A stretch of DNA of 64,000 bases from positions 1,302,001-1,366,000 of the forward strand of contig NZ_CP043473.1 of the NCBI RefSeq assembly GCF_008275125.1, written 5' to 3'. Each line of letters opens with the position of its first letter. Position 1 is the first letter of the stretch. The notes under the pieces were generated by a model. The model was given only the letters and a program-made list of their open reading frames with translations. It did no database searches and was not told where the DNA came from. The translations under genes were made by a program, and so were the position numbers. Below, in pieces: positions 53,480 through 61,321 of this stretch. This stretch comes from Chromobacterium paludis (GTDB lineage Bacteria > Pseudomonadota > Gammaproteobacteria > Burkholderiales > Chromobacteriaceae).

Positions 53480-53998
53480 TTAGCGGGCCTGGCAACCGGG
53501 CGCCGCCTTTTTCCAATCATCCGGGTCCAGCGTATTTTTCAGAATGGCGCAGTATTCTTTCTTCACCTCCGCCTTGGACAATTTCTTGTCGTCCTGGCGC
53601 AGCGTGAATACAAGATCATACGGCTTGGTGATGTGGCGGCTGGTGGAGGTCCAGCCCGCCACGGTAAAGGTGCGCAGCGCCGGGTCGTATTTGCCATCGC
53701 GGGTGGCAATCTTCACCTGCGCGGACTTGTCCGTGCCGCGGCGGATGCGCGCCAGCGCATCCTGAACCCGCTTGCCCTTGCCTTGCAGGCTGAACAGCAC
53801 GGTCTGCTGCTCCGTGTTACGCGCCGTTCCGGCCAGGTTATTCTGGATGGCCGCCTTCAAAATCATGGCGCGGAAACCCACCTGCTGCACCTTGCCGCTG
53901 GCGGTGCCGTCTATGGCTTGTGGGCTGCCTGCCTGGGCTGTAGCGGCCATGAAAACCGTCAACAGGGCGGAAATGACAAGGCGCGGAATGAAGTTCAT
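53480..53998 (-). CDS. secreted acylphosphatase-like protein
   Basis: 172 residues. Signal peptide ends TAQA-GS. Residues ~30-85 read as an acylphosphatase fold: GTASGKVQQVGFRAMILKAA (phosphate loop with the catalytic Arg), LAGTARNTEQQTVLFSLQGK (with the Asn of the active site), and VQDALARIRRG. The C-terminal half (RTFTVAGWTSTSRHITKPYD) is extra. Acylphosphatases are normally cytoplasmic, so an exported form with an added domain is unusual. AAGGAA precedes the start. The 237-base gap to the GNAT gene holds promoters in both directions. Confidence 0.65.
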   Translation of the reverse strand: MNFIPRLVISALLTVFMAATAQAGSPQAIDGTASGKVQQVGFRAMILKAAIQNNLAGTARNTEQQTVLFSLQGKGKRVQDALARIRRGTDKSAQVKIATRDGKYDPALRTFTVAGWTSTSRHITKPYDLVFTLRQDDKKLSKAEVKKEYCAILKNTLDPDDWKKAAPGCQAR

Positions 53999-54235
53999 GG
54001 CAGTTTCCTTTTGTGAGGTATGAGAACAATATCATCCAGAGACGGGGGATGGTGGCGCGGTGAGGCCGGACAAAGCAATAGCTTAGAAATATTGCTCTCC
54101 CTGCTGCGTCGATTGAGGTGGTTTGTTATGATTTTGGCATTTTGCATTGAGGTGTCAGGCGGCTAGCCATGGCTATGAGCCGGCTGATGAGGCGGGAATG
54201 GCAACGCCATTGTTTCTTGAAGCTGGAGTGCTTGC

Positions 54236-54964
54236 ATGTCCTTGTTTTCCCAAACCATTAGTGATTATTGGCGGCTTCCTTTCGAGCAAGGAGAAAAGCT
54301 GTTCCATGCAGGGGGCTTTACCGTCACTGTCAATCCAGAGCTGGACCAAGACCGCAGAGTGATTGTCCTGGAAACTGCGGAAGGCCAAGTCATGGCGACG
54401 CTGACGCCTGCCATGGCGGATTGGCTGGGCCTTTATGGTGCGTCGGAACTGAGCGAGGCGATTTTGCGGCGCCTGCTGCGGGAGCGAGGCATAGCGCTGC
54501 ATGGCGCGGATTATCTGTTCTATTTCACCGAGGCCGACAAGGCGGCGCTGCAGCGGGATGCCCCCTGCGACAATTTGCGCAGGCTGACCGAGCAGGACGG
54601 CGATGCCTTTGCCGCATTCCAGGCCGCCGCGCCGGAGCAGGACCTGGATGACGCCTATGTGGAGCTGGACCATTGGGCGGTGTATGGCGCGTTTGATCAG
54701 GGCCGCATTGTCTGCGCGGCCAGCATGTATCCCTGGGATGATGCGGCCATCGCCGACCTGGGCGTGCTGACCTTGCCGGCGCATAGAGGCCAGGGCCTGG
54801 CCCGCCAGGTGGTGCGCGCCATTTGCCGGCATGCCTATCAGCAAGGCTATCAGCCGCAATACCGCTGCCAGCTGGACAACCATGCCTCACGCGCATTGGC
54901 GGCGGCGGCAGGCTTGAGCGTGTTTGGCAAGTGGGAGGTGGTTTCGCCAAGCGTCGAAGCGTAA
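54236..54964 (+). CDS. GNAT-family N-acetyltransferase
   Basis: A 242-residue enzyme. The C-terminal GNAT core has IADLGVLTLPAHRGQGLARQ (acetyl-CoA loop, R-x-x-G-x-A), then VVRAICRHAYQQGYQPQYRC and DNHASRALAAAAGLSVFGKW. The N-terminal half is a separate alpha/beta domain of unknown role. GGAG lies eight bases before the ATG. Substrate unknown. Confidence 0.85.
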   Translation: MSLFSQTISDYWRLPFEQGEKLFHAGGFTVTVNPELDQDRRVIVLETAEGQVMATLTPAMADWLGLYGASELSEAILRRLLRERGIALHGADYLFYFTEADKAALQRDAPCDNLRRLTEQDGDAFAAFQAAAPEQDLDDAYVELDHWAVYGAFDQGRIVCAASMYPWDDAAIADLGVLTLPAHRGQGLARQVVRAICRHAYQQGYQPQYRCQLDNHASRALAAAAGLSVFGKWEVVSPSVEA

Positions 54965-55124
54965 AGAGCCAGCAGCGGGCACGGACTTGAGCCGGCCCGC
55001 CAAGCTGAGGAGGCTGGGGACGGAACGCGGCCGTTGATCTTGCTAACAAAGCGCCTGAAAACGCAAATGGCATGATGTGGCGCGGCTTGATACAATCTTT
55101 CATCATAATCTGTAGCCGTTAGCC

Positions 55125-56138
55125 ATGATTATCAAATCCGCCGACTCCCGTCAGCCGCAAATCCAGCAGCTCAAGCAATTATTGTCCCGATCCGACCTCA
55201 GCGAAAAACAGCGAGAACTGCTGGAAAAAGAAGTATATGCCATCCAGCAAGGCGAGCTGGGCGAGCGCAACAGCGCCTATGAACTTGATTTCTATCTGAA
55301 AGATTCTAAAAACTGGGCTGTTATCCATGACCTGCGCATTGAACACCAAGGCCGCGTGGCGCAGATAGACCACTTATTGATAGGCCGCATGATGGAGATA
55401 TACGTGGTGGAGACTAAAAACTTCACCGCTGATCTGCAGATCAACGAAGCGGGAGAATTTACCGCTTGGTACCAAAAAAAGCCGCGCGGCATTCCCAGCC
55501 CGTTGGCGCAGAACGAAAAGCATATCGCTGTGCTGGCGCAGCTGTGCGAGACCTTGCCCTTGCCCACGCGCCTGGGGCTAAAAATGAGACCTTCATTTTT
55601 TAACGTGGTGATGGTCAGCAATAAACAACGCATCACCCGCCCCAAAAAGTTAGATACCAAGAACGTCATCAAAGCGGAAAAAATCAAGGAATGGCTGAGC
55701 ACCTATGACGACATCAGCTTTGCCCAAGCCATCTCCAGCCTGGCCAAAGTGGTAAGCAGCGAAACGGTAATGGAGCTGGCCAAGGCTATCGCCAGCCAAC
55801 ATAAGCCATTAACGCACGATTACCACGCTCGTTTCGGCATCCCTCTGGCAGAGACCCGCGTGCCTGAACCCCCAAGGCCAGAGCCAGAACCAGAGCTTGT
55901 GGCTGGGCAGCCTGCCAGCAAGCTCACCAGTTCAAGGCTGGCGGCCAAGCTGGGCCTCAAAAACACACAGGCCTTGATAGATCAACTGGTAGCGCAGGGG
56001 TATCTGGAAATCATAGAAGGCAAAGCCAAGCTGACGGAGGCGGGGAAAGAAGCCGGAGGCGAGTTCAAATACAGCCCCAAGCATGGGCCGTACTTCATGT
56101 GGCCGGATAATCTGGATTTGGGTTGGAAGGCAGGCTGA
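55125..56138 (+). CDS. NERD-domain nuclease-related protein
   Basis: 337 residues. A helical N-terminus is followed by the NERD domain (GELGERNSAYELDFYL, IEHQGRVAQIDHLLIGRM, YVVETKNFTADL) with the D...E-x-K nuclease-like residues. The C-terminal ~80 residues read as a winged-helix or DNA-binding module (SSRLAAKLGLKNTQALIDQL, VAQGYLEIIEGKAKLTEAGK). A nucleic-acid processing or defence role is possible. It starts the accessory region; its terminator is shared with the gene on the other strand. The ~150 bases after its stop include a weak half-copy of the palindromic repeat at 5821. Confidence 0.85.
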   Translation: MIIKSADSRQPQIQQLKQLLSRSDLSEKQRELLEKEVYAIQQGELGERNSAYELDFYLKDSKNWAVIHDLRIEHQGRVAQIDHLLIGRMMEIYVVETKNFTADLQINEAGEFTAWYQKKPRGIPSPLAQNEKHIAVLAQLCETLPLPTRLGLKMRPSFFNVVMVSNKQRITRPKKLDTKNVIKAEKIKEWLSTYDDISFAQAISSLAKVVSSETVMELAKAIASQHKPLTHDYHARFGIPLAETRVPEPPRPEPEPELVAGQPASKLTSSRLAAKLGLKNTQALIDQLVAQGYLEIIEGKAKLTEAGKEAGGEFKYSPKHGPYFMWPDNLDLGWKAG

Positions 56139-56291
56139 AGGGGCGCAAGCGCTTCACCGTTGAACATACCGTTGCCACGCGCAAAATCAGCAAAGCCGTC
56201 GTTTAGTTTCAGCGGAGCGCCCGATGAAATCGGGGCTATCTGCCTACGAGCGGCCATCCCGCCAGAGTTTGCTGAATGCGCTAGGTAAACG

Positions 56292-56327
56292 AAAACACCG
56301 CTTCGGATAGCTGAAGCGGTGTTTTTT
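56292..56327. terminator. bidirectional terminator between the NERD and BRO-N genes
   Basis: AAAACACCGCTTC / GAAGCGGTGTTTT perfect 13-bp stem with an 8-base loop and flanking A and T tracts. Confidence 0.92.
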
Positions 56328-56341
56328 ATGGCGAAGCGCGG

Positions 56342-57010
56342 CTAGTTGACGAACTTGTCTATCCGCTGCGCCAAACGCAGCTGGCAAGCGGTGGCCAGCT
56401 TGAGCAGCTCCGCGCTGGTGGCTGGCATCTTTCCGGGCGGGGCGATCCGCTCCGCCATGGCGCTGAGGGTGGACACGCTGCAGTTCAGGCCGATCAGCCT
56501 GCCGTGCGGCCAGCGCTGCTTGTTGTTGGGCGCGTAGTCCAGCGCCACCACCCAGCGTGAATGCTGCCAGGTGCCGGGTTCGCTTAGCACCGCCTCCATT
56601 ACCGCGCGGCTAACTTGCTGCGCCGCCTCCGCGGCAAGGGCCAGCGCCAGGTGCAGGGTTTCCGCCGTATTGGCCGCGCCGGCCTCCTGCAGCAAGGCTG
56701 GGCGGGTTTCTTCCAGCCACCAGCGCCGCAGCCGCCGCGCGCCGGGTTTCTTGATGCGGCGGAACACCTCGTCCAGCTCGCCTTCGGACAGGCACAGCAC
56801 CGGCTCCGCCTCGCCCGCCAGCCGCAAGGGCCGGCCCAGCGGCTCGCCCAGCGCCTTCAGCAAATCCTTCACCTCCAGCTTCATGCACGCGGCCACCTCC
56901 GCCGCCACCAGCCAAAATCCCTCCGGCCGCCGCACCACCCGCATGGCCAAACCCTTGGCGAAATCCAGCCGCAGCGGCGTGTTCACCTGCTGATCGATAG
57001 CCGCATTCAT
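56342..57010 (-). CDS. BRO-N-like phage antirepressor protein
   Basis: 222 residues. The N-terminal ~100 residues follow the BRO-N plan: FWLVAAEVAACMKLEVKDLL, EPVLCLSEGELDEVFRRIKK, PGARRLRRWWLEETRPALLQ. The rest is a helical domain ending in a possible regulatory or multimer region (AERIAPPGKMPATSAELLKL). BRO-N proteins act as phage antirepressors. The ATG overlaps the stop of a 53-residue frame (ATGA) and a structured leader lies before that, an order like the P1 c4-icd-ant operon. Confidence 0.8.
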   Translation of the reverse strand: MNAAIDQQVNTPLRLDFAKGLAMRVVRRPEGFWLVAAEVAACMKLEVKDLLKALGEPLGRPLRLAGEAEPVLCLSEGELDEVFRRIKKPGARRLRRWWLEETRPALLQEAGAANTAETLHLALALAAEAAQQVSRAVMEAVLSEPGTWQHSRWVVALDYAPNNKQRWPHGRLIGLNCSVSTLSAMAERIAPPGKMPATSAELLKLATACQLRLAQRIDKFVN

Positions 57011-57168
57011 GGCCGAGCCTCCCCAAGCAAACGCGCAAACCGCGCCGCCAAAAACGCCAGCCGATACGCGGCGCGCAGACGCAACACCGCGCGCGAAAAA
57101 CGGCGGGGAGGGCGAATGAGGGGAGGGGAGAGAGAAACGACAAACACAAGACGAGCATCCATGATCAT
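57007..57168 (-). CDS. 53-residue ORF coupled to the antirepressor (icd-like position)
   Basis: The minus strand reads MIMDARLVFVVSLSPPLIRP and continues to GEARP. AGGAG stands three bases before ATG 57168 (nine before the in-frame ATG at 57162), and the stop overlaps the antirepressor ATG in an ATGA. The product is Arg-rich and amphipathic. In phage P1 a short icd frame in this position couples translation to ant. Similar position, not sequence, is the basis here. Confidence 0.6.
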   Translation of the reverse strand: MIMDARLVFVVSLSPPLIRPPRRFSRAVLRLRAAYRLAFLAARFARLLGEARP

Positions 57169-57174
57169 GGACTC

Positions 57175-57400
57175 CTAGCGGTTTTGTCTAAAGCGCCCCC
57201 TGTTGAGAGGGGCGGCCGGGTACTTCAACACCGCCGCTAGACGGCCCACAGATTTCCCCCGTTGCCGGGGTATTGTATGGCTGCACGCTACCCGGCCATA
57301 AGCTTTGGACGCGCCGGGATAGCGGCACGACAGGAAACCTATGGACGCAAAAAAGCCACGACTTACGGGCGCGGGCTAACCGCTAGCGGAGAGGTGTGTT
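57175..57400 (-). ncRNA. candidate C4-type antisense/leader RNA
   Basis: A GC-rich, hairpin-rich stretch without a gene, directly upstream of the icd-like frame. The element CCGCTAG, which overlaps the icd-like ribosome binding site (CCGCTAGGAG), is matched by CTAGCGG at ~57229-57235 and by the palindrome CCGCTAGCGG at ~57380-57390, so upstream RNA can pair with the binding site. Further stems include CCCCTGTTGAGAGGGG and CCCCCGTTGCCGGGG (plus-strand sense). This is how C4 RNA controls P1-type antirepressors. Boundaries are approximate. Confidence 0.5.
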
Positions 57401-57488
57401 GAGCACCGGCTGTCAATTTAACAGTGCAGCTGCTTGAGGTCAATCCAGTCAGGTAGAATGGGCAGTAACTTGGCTTTGGGAGATAGCT

Positions 57489-57893
57489 ATGTCAGTTTTA
57501 TTTGACGAATGTTTACAAGCTTTGGGTGGTGGTGCAAAGATTATAAGTGCCGATGATGCTGAAGCTGTTTTTTCTGATATTGAAAAGAAATTCCTATTTT
57601 CAGTATCTGGCAGTCTCAAAAATTGCGATGGGTATTCTTCGGTACGCGGAGATGTCAGTGATTTGTTAGCCAAGTTCGACAATAAAAGTGGAATTCTTTA
57701 TATTTTTTGGGATGATGCCTCTGTTCCAGTTCTGGAAATTCCGGCGTCACACATTCCAATAGTTAAAAGCTGCATTGGTGATATTCTTGCTGTGGGGCTT
57801 AAAACTTTTATTTATAAGCCTAGTATAATTTCGATTATCGAAGCATCCTCATACGAAGTCGGGCTGTTTTTGAGTCGTGACTCTTTGGGTTGA
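57489..57893 (+). CDS. hypothetical AT-rich protein, possible orphan immunity protein
   Basis: 134 residues, MSVLFDECLQALGGGAKIIS at the start with GGGAG upstream. Acidic, compact alpha/beta pattern (GILYIFWDDASVPVLEIPAS) and codon use far more AT-rich than the core genome. This matches the profile of contact-toxin immunity proteins, but I recognise no family and no toxin gene is beside it. A long direct-repeat unit begins 54 bases after it. Confidence 0.65.
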   Translation: MSVLFDECLQALGGGAKIISADDAEAVFSDIEKKFLFSVSGSLKNCDGYSSVRGDVSDLLAKFDNKSGILYIFWDDASVPVLEIPASHIPIVKSCIGDILAVGLKTFIYKPSIISIIEASSYEVGLFLSRDSLG

Positions 57894-57946
57894 GTAATCC
57901 ATGTCATTGCACATGGTTTTTAAAACGTTAAGATAGTATTGAGGCG

Positions 57947-58412
57947 CCAACATCCCGTGGCGCGAGCCGTTCAAAATGATGTGCCCCAGGTTTTAAGCTG
58001 CCGTTTGTTCGAGCGACGCGATGTTAGCGCGCATCGCTGAGCGAATCAGAGATGCGCACGCAGAGCGTTCGGCAGCGCTTGGGGCGCGTCATTTGGGGCG
58101 GGGTTTCGAAGCGCCCCGGGTCGCCTTTTTTTTGGGTTATTTCTTTTGGCGAAGCAAAAGAAATAACCTCGCCGGCGGGGCGAGACCCGCGAAGTTTCGA
58201 TTATCAAGGATAACTAGCTGAATCTGGCTGCCTGCTGCTTGGTTTGGTAGCGCGATCAAAACAGGCTTACCCCGTATTTTGCTTGCATGTTCGGCGGAAC
58301 GCCCCGATGAAATCGGAGCTTCCGCCCTACTGCAACTTTTTCGTAGGGCGGAAGCCTCGCAGAGGCGTTCCGCCTCAATGCGCAACGATGATATCCGGTG
58401 TGCACGGTGCGC
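57947..58412. repeat. long direct repeat, copy A (~466 bp)
   Basis: Closely resembles 58968-59435 over its whole length by eye. Internal landmarks shared in order: ATCCCGTGG, TTTTAAGCTGCCG, GCTGAGCGAATCAGAGAT, GGGGTTTCGAAGCGCCCCGG, a 14-bp hairpin (58135-58168), GCGAGACCCGCGAAGTTTCG, and a REP-like palindrome (58293-58374). The hairpin arms are GGTTATTTCTTTTG / CAAAAGAAATAACC. The short frames inside are not accepted as genes. Confidence 0.88.
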
Positions 58413-58436
58413 TATCATTTTCTATTCTGTGGATAT

Positions 58437-58751
58437 TTAATCTTGGATTTTTAACTTTCGAATGTAAACAATGTGGATTTTATCGTTAAACACCCCGCCA
58501 AAAAATGACCCAACTTTCAGCTTGATCTCGAAATCTTCATCCTTTGATGTGTAAACTTTCATAGTAACTACAACAGGCCAACGGTTTGTCGAAGATTGCA
58601 TTGATCGGATATAGCATCCAGCATAACTGGCCTGTAACCAATCCTTTGCCATGCCTTGAGCAATTTTTGCGCGGCGCTTGTTTTCGAGAGATATGCCGTA
58701 AATGAGTAATGGCGCAATGAAGAATACGGGTAAGATTTTCTCCCACGGCAT
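58437..58751 (-). CDS. small membrane-anchored hypothetical protein
   Basis: 104 residues with one N-terminal membrane helix (ILPVFFIAPLLIYGISLENK) and a soluble beta-rich tail (VVTMKVYTSKDEDFEIKLKV). GGAAGAG stands six bases before the ATG. AT-rich. It lies between the two long repeats and could be a cargo or orphan immunity gene. No family recognised. Confidence 0.55.
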   Translation of the reverse strand: MPWEKILPVFFIAPLLIYGISLENKRRAKIAQGMAKDWLQASYAGCYIRSMQSSTNRWPVVVTMKVYTSKDEDFEIKLKVGSFFGGVFNDKIHIVYIRKLKIQD

Positions 58752-58967
58752 TTCAATCTCTTCCTATGTATAGCGTTATAATTGGCGCAATTGGACCGGC
58801 TTGCCAGTCTCTCTTCAGTGCAAGCTGTCTTTCGAATCAGGCTCGAGTTTTTGAGCTGTTGGCTTTCAACGTGAGGCGACGGTAGTGCCTACTACTGAAT
58901 GCCCTGCAATATCGCAGTAAGAATTTGGATTCACCGCTTTTAAAATGATTTCATCATAAATGATGAA
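58752..58967. other. 216-bp gap with a degenerate half-repeat
   Basis: 58790-58915 carries a diverged version of the hairpin element seen at 60068-60179 (TTTCGAATCAGGCTCGAGTTTTTGAGCTG, interrupted, and GCGACGGTAG). No gene seen. Confidence 0.5.
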
Positions 58968-59435
58968 CCAATATCCCGTGGTGCGAGCCATTCAAAATGA
59001 TGCGGCCCAGGTTTTAAGCTGCCGCTTGTTCGAGCGGCGCGACGTTAGCGCGTACCGCTGAGCGAATCAGAGATTCACACGCTGAGAGTTCAGCAGCGCC
59101 TGGGGCGCACCATTTTGAACGGGGTTTCGAAGCGCCCCGGGTCGCCTTTTCTTTGGGTTCTTTCTTTTGGCGAAGCAAAAGAAAGAACCTCGCCAGCGGG
59201 GCGAGACCCGCGAAGTTTCGATTTTCAATGATGTTAGCTGAATTTGCGTGCCTGTTGCTTGGCTTGGTAGCGCAGTCAAAACTCGCTTTCCCGTCATCCA
59301 ATAATGTACTTGCATGTTCGGCGGAACGCCCCGAAAGGGCCGGGGCTTCCGCCCTACGAGACAGATGTAGGGCGGAAGCCTCGTAGAAGCGTTCCACCGC
59401 GATGTGTAATGATTAATATGCGGTGTACGCGGTAT
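58968..59435. repeat. long direct repeat, copy B (~468 bp)
   Basis: Second copy of the unit at 57947. Its 14-bp hairpin (59156-59189) is GGTTCTTTCTTTTG / CAAAAGAAAGAACC. Compared with copy A, the A at the fifth arm base has become C, and its partner T has become G, so pairing is kept. A REP-like palindrome follows at 59320-59396. Confidence 0.88.
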
Positions 59436-59499
59436 TTAGTTTCAAGTTAGCCTACATGTAATCTATCGTGTTAGTATAATTTTTGATTTGCGTTCAGGG

Positions 59500-59694
59500 C
59501 TAACTTAATTCAGACCAGAGTGGAGGCAGTCCCATTCTTTTCATGATAATCCCATAGTCCTCAAAGCTATTAAACGATATTTCGTTGTTTAGCCAAGCAG
59601 CGTCACATTCCTCGCAAACCCAAATTGGCTGTTTTGTTTTTCGCAGCATCATTGCTTTAATTTCGCCTTGCTGGCATCTTGGGCAAGCTGTCAT
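59500..59694 (-). CDS. 64-residue zinc-ribbon protein
   Basis: Two CxxC knuckles (MTACPRCQQGEIK and VCEECDAAWLNNEISF) form a zinc ribbon, followed by a helix (SFEDYGIIMKRMGLPPLWSE). AT-rich. Similar mini zinc-ribbon proteins occur among immunity and toxin-antitoxin cargo; no partner is visible. It lies directly after repeat copy B on the other strand. Confidence 0.6.
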   Translation of the reverse strand: MTACPRCQQGEIKAMMLRKTKQPIWVCEECDAAWLNNEISFNSFEDYGIIMKRMGLPPLWSELS

Positions 59695-59761
59695 TTTATA
59701 TTGTTGTGGGTAGAGGTAAGCTAGATTTTAGTATCATAAAGGTTTGGATCTAGCACTGTAG

Positions 59762-60010
59762 TTAGCGTTGCACATCAAATGGTTCATGTGACCATGATTC
59801 GTCGTTCACATACTCGCCATAACCAACAATTTTATAATACTTTGTCATTGCTTCAAAATGGGAAGAGGCGTAGAACGTTGTAACAAGCCGGGAGCCTGGG
59901 CCAAGTAATGCCCTGAATCCATCACCATCATGCCCTGCCAAGCAAAGGCCGGGCAAAGACTGACCATCTTCGTCAATTTCTTCCCATACTTCATGTAATA
60001 GTGATGTCAT
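59762..60010 (-). CDS. 82-residue hypothetical protein
   Basis: MTSLLHEVWEEIDEDGQSLP, GLCLAGHDGDGFRALLGPGS and SHFEAMTKYYKIVGYGEYV resemble a small conserved bacterial family of unknown function. Soluble and acidic. It may be an immunity or regulatory protein given its setting among repeats and other small orphan genes. Confidence 0.65.
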   Translation of the reverse strand: MTSLLHEVWEEIDEDGQSLPGLCLAGHDGDGFRALLGPGSRLVTTFYASSHFEAMTKYYKIVGYGEYVNDESWSHEPFDVQR

Positions 60011-60067
60011 TTCAATTCAACTCTCTAAATTTTTAGACCGAACCAATGTGCCCATAGTCCCCTTCAG

Positions 60068-60179
60068 CGCAAGCCGGCTTTCGAATCAGACTCGGGGTTT
60101 TAAGCTGCCGGCTGTTCGACGCGGCGCGACGGTAGCGCGCCGCTAGTTCCGGCAGCTCCCCGAGTCTGGTTTGAAAGAC
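60068..60179. repeat. long three-tier hairpin repeat
   Basis: Nested perfect arms: CAGACTCGGGG / CCCCGAGTCTG (60087-60097, 60158-60168), AGCTGCCGG / CCGGCAGCT (60103-60111, 60149-60157) and GCGGCGCG / CGCGCCGC (60121-60128, 60136-60143). It shares the TTTTAAGCTGCCG...TTCGA core with the two long repeats, so it is a member of the same family. Another 12-bp stem (GCAAGGGGATTG / CAATCCCCTTGC) follows at ~60215-60245. 60180-60443 hold no gene. Confidence 0.75.
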
Positions 60180-60443
60180 GGGGTTTCGCGGCGCTGTAGG
60201 GGCGGCCTGGGGTTGCAAGGGGATTGGCCGCGCAATCCCCTTGCCCGTTTGCCGGGCGGAACCGGCATGTTAAACATTATCCGCGAAGCGGATTCTAAAA
60301 AAATAATGGCTATCTCGATAGGTTGCTGCAATTTCGCGGTAAACGTTGGGCTTCACAAGTTCAGCCCAACCTACCGTGCTAATGGTAAGCTTTGGCGTTT
60401 ACGTTTGCGTTGGCTTGTTTTGAACACCGTAGGTGAGAAGCTC

Positions 60444-61204
60444 ATGGACGAAAAGATAGCTCGAACGATTGCTGGGTTGAGGGACTGGAAGGAGTATCAA
60501 GCGTTCACGAAGAATGCTGCGGCAATGGATCGCCTCACGCCCGAAGTCAAGGCGGCGCTCGACCGACGCTCAGTTGAACTTGGACGAGAACTGGTGGCCC
60601 AAAAGACCGGGCTGAACTTGACCAATCTATCCACTGCTGAAGAGAAGATTGTCTTGGCGGTTAGCCAGTATGTAGCGCTCAAGGAGCTTCAGTCCAGCCA
60701 TGCGACACGCACCTTCGATCAGTTACGCAATCGGGGGCTGATAGGCGCAGCGGAAAGCGCCGTTTGTAGGGGCAGCCCTACGGAGGGCTTTCGCACACTT
60801 TCAGAGGCGAATCACAGCGACATCTCCTATGAGCAGATTGTCGTAGACCATGCGGACGAATTTAGCGAACGGGCCAACTGGTATTCCCGTCGTGCCCTTG
60901 GCATGCCCAACGAATTATCGAATCCTCCTGCACAAGAGAGCAGCGACACGCAGACCAGGACCAAAGCGTTCATCGCTTGGTTGAAGAATGCGGCAAGAGG
61001 CAATGACGGTGTTATCCCTTCGTTTTCCAACGAAGAGGCGGCTGCAGCAATCGGCCTCTACGACATGCAGAAGTACGGTCGAGCACATGGCAACATGCAG
61101 TCGCGCATCGACTTCGCATGCTATCGAGCAGGGCTTCCCCCGCTGGGGCTTGCAGCAGAGGCTCAGTTTGAGTTGGCATGGTCGCAGGAGCGCAGGACGT
61201 GGGA
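60444..61204 (+). pseudogene. 5' part of a putative HNH-type endonuclease gene split by IS21
   Basis: Frame from ATG 60444 (MDEKIARTIAGLRDWKEYQA) with AGGTGAG upstream. About 254 residues of soluble helical protein (NLSTAEEKIVLAVSQYVALK; SFSNEEAAAAIGLYDMQKYG). At WSQERRTW the IS begins; the frame runs 13 codons into it and stops. Removing the IS and one 9-bp repeat joins it in frame to 63600 onward. The first-part family is not recognised; the joined second part resembles HNH restriction-type nucleases. Confidence 0.75.
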
Positions 61205-61321
61205 TGTTAAACAGCGTGCAAAAGTGACCAGGTTCCCGGGGTAAACAGCGTCCAATTTTGACCACCCCGGGCATGTGCCACACTTCGTCTTTTTGGCGAG
61301 GGCAAACCTGGAGTGATTTGC

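Noticed and set aside
57947..59435. Open frames inside the long repeats (58021-58221, 59014-59397 and others)
   Set aside because: They track the repeat hairpins, lack ribosome sites, and change frame between copies, so they are by-products of the repeat.
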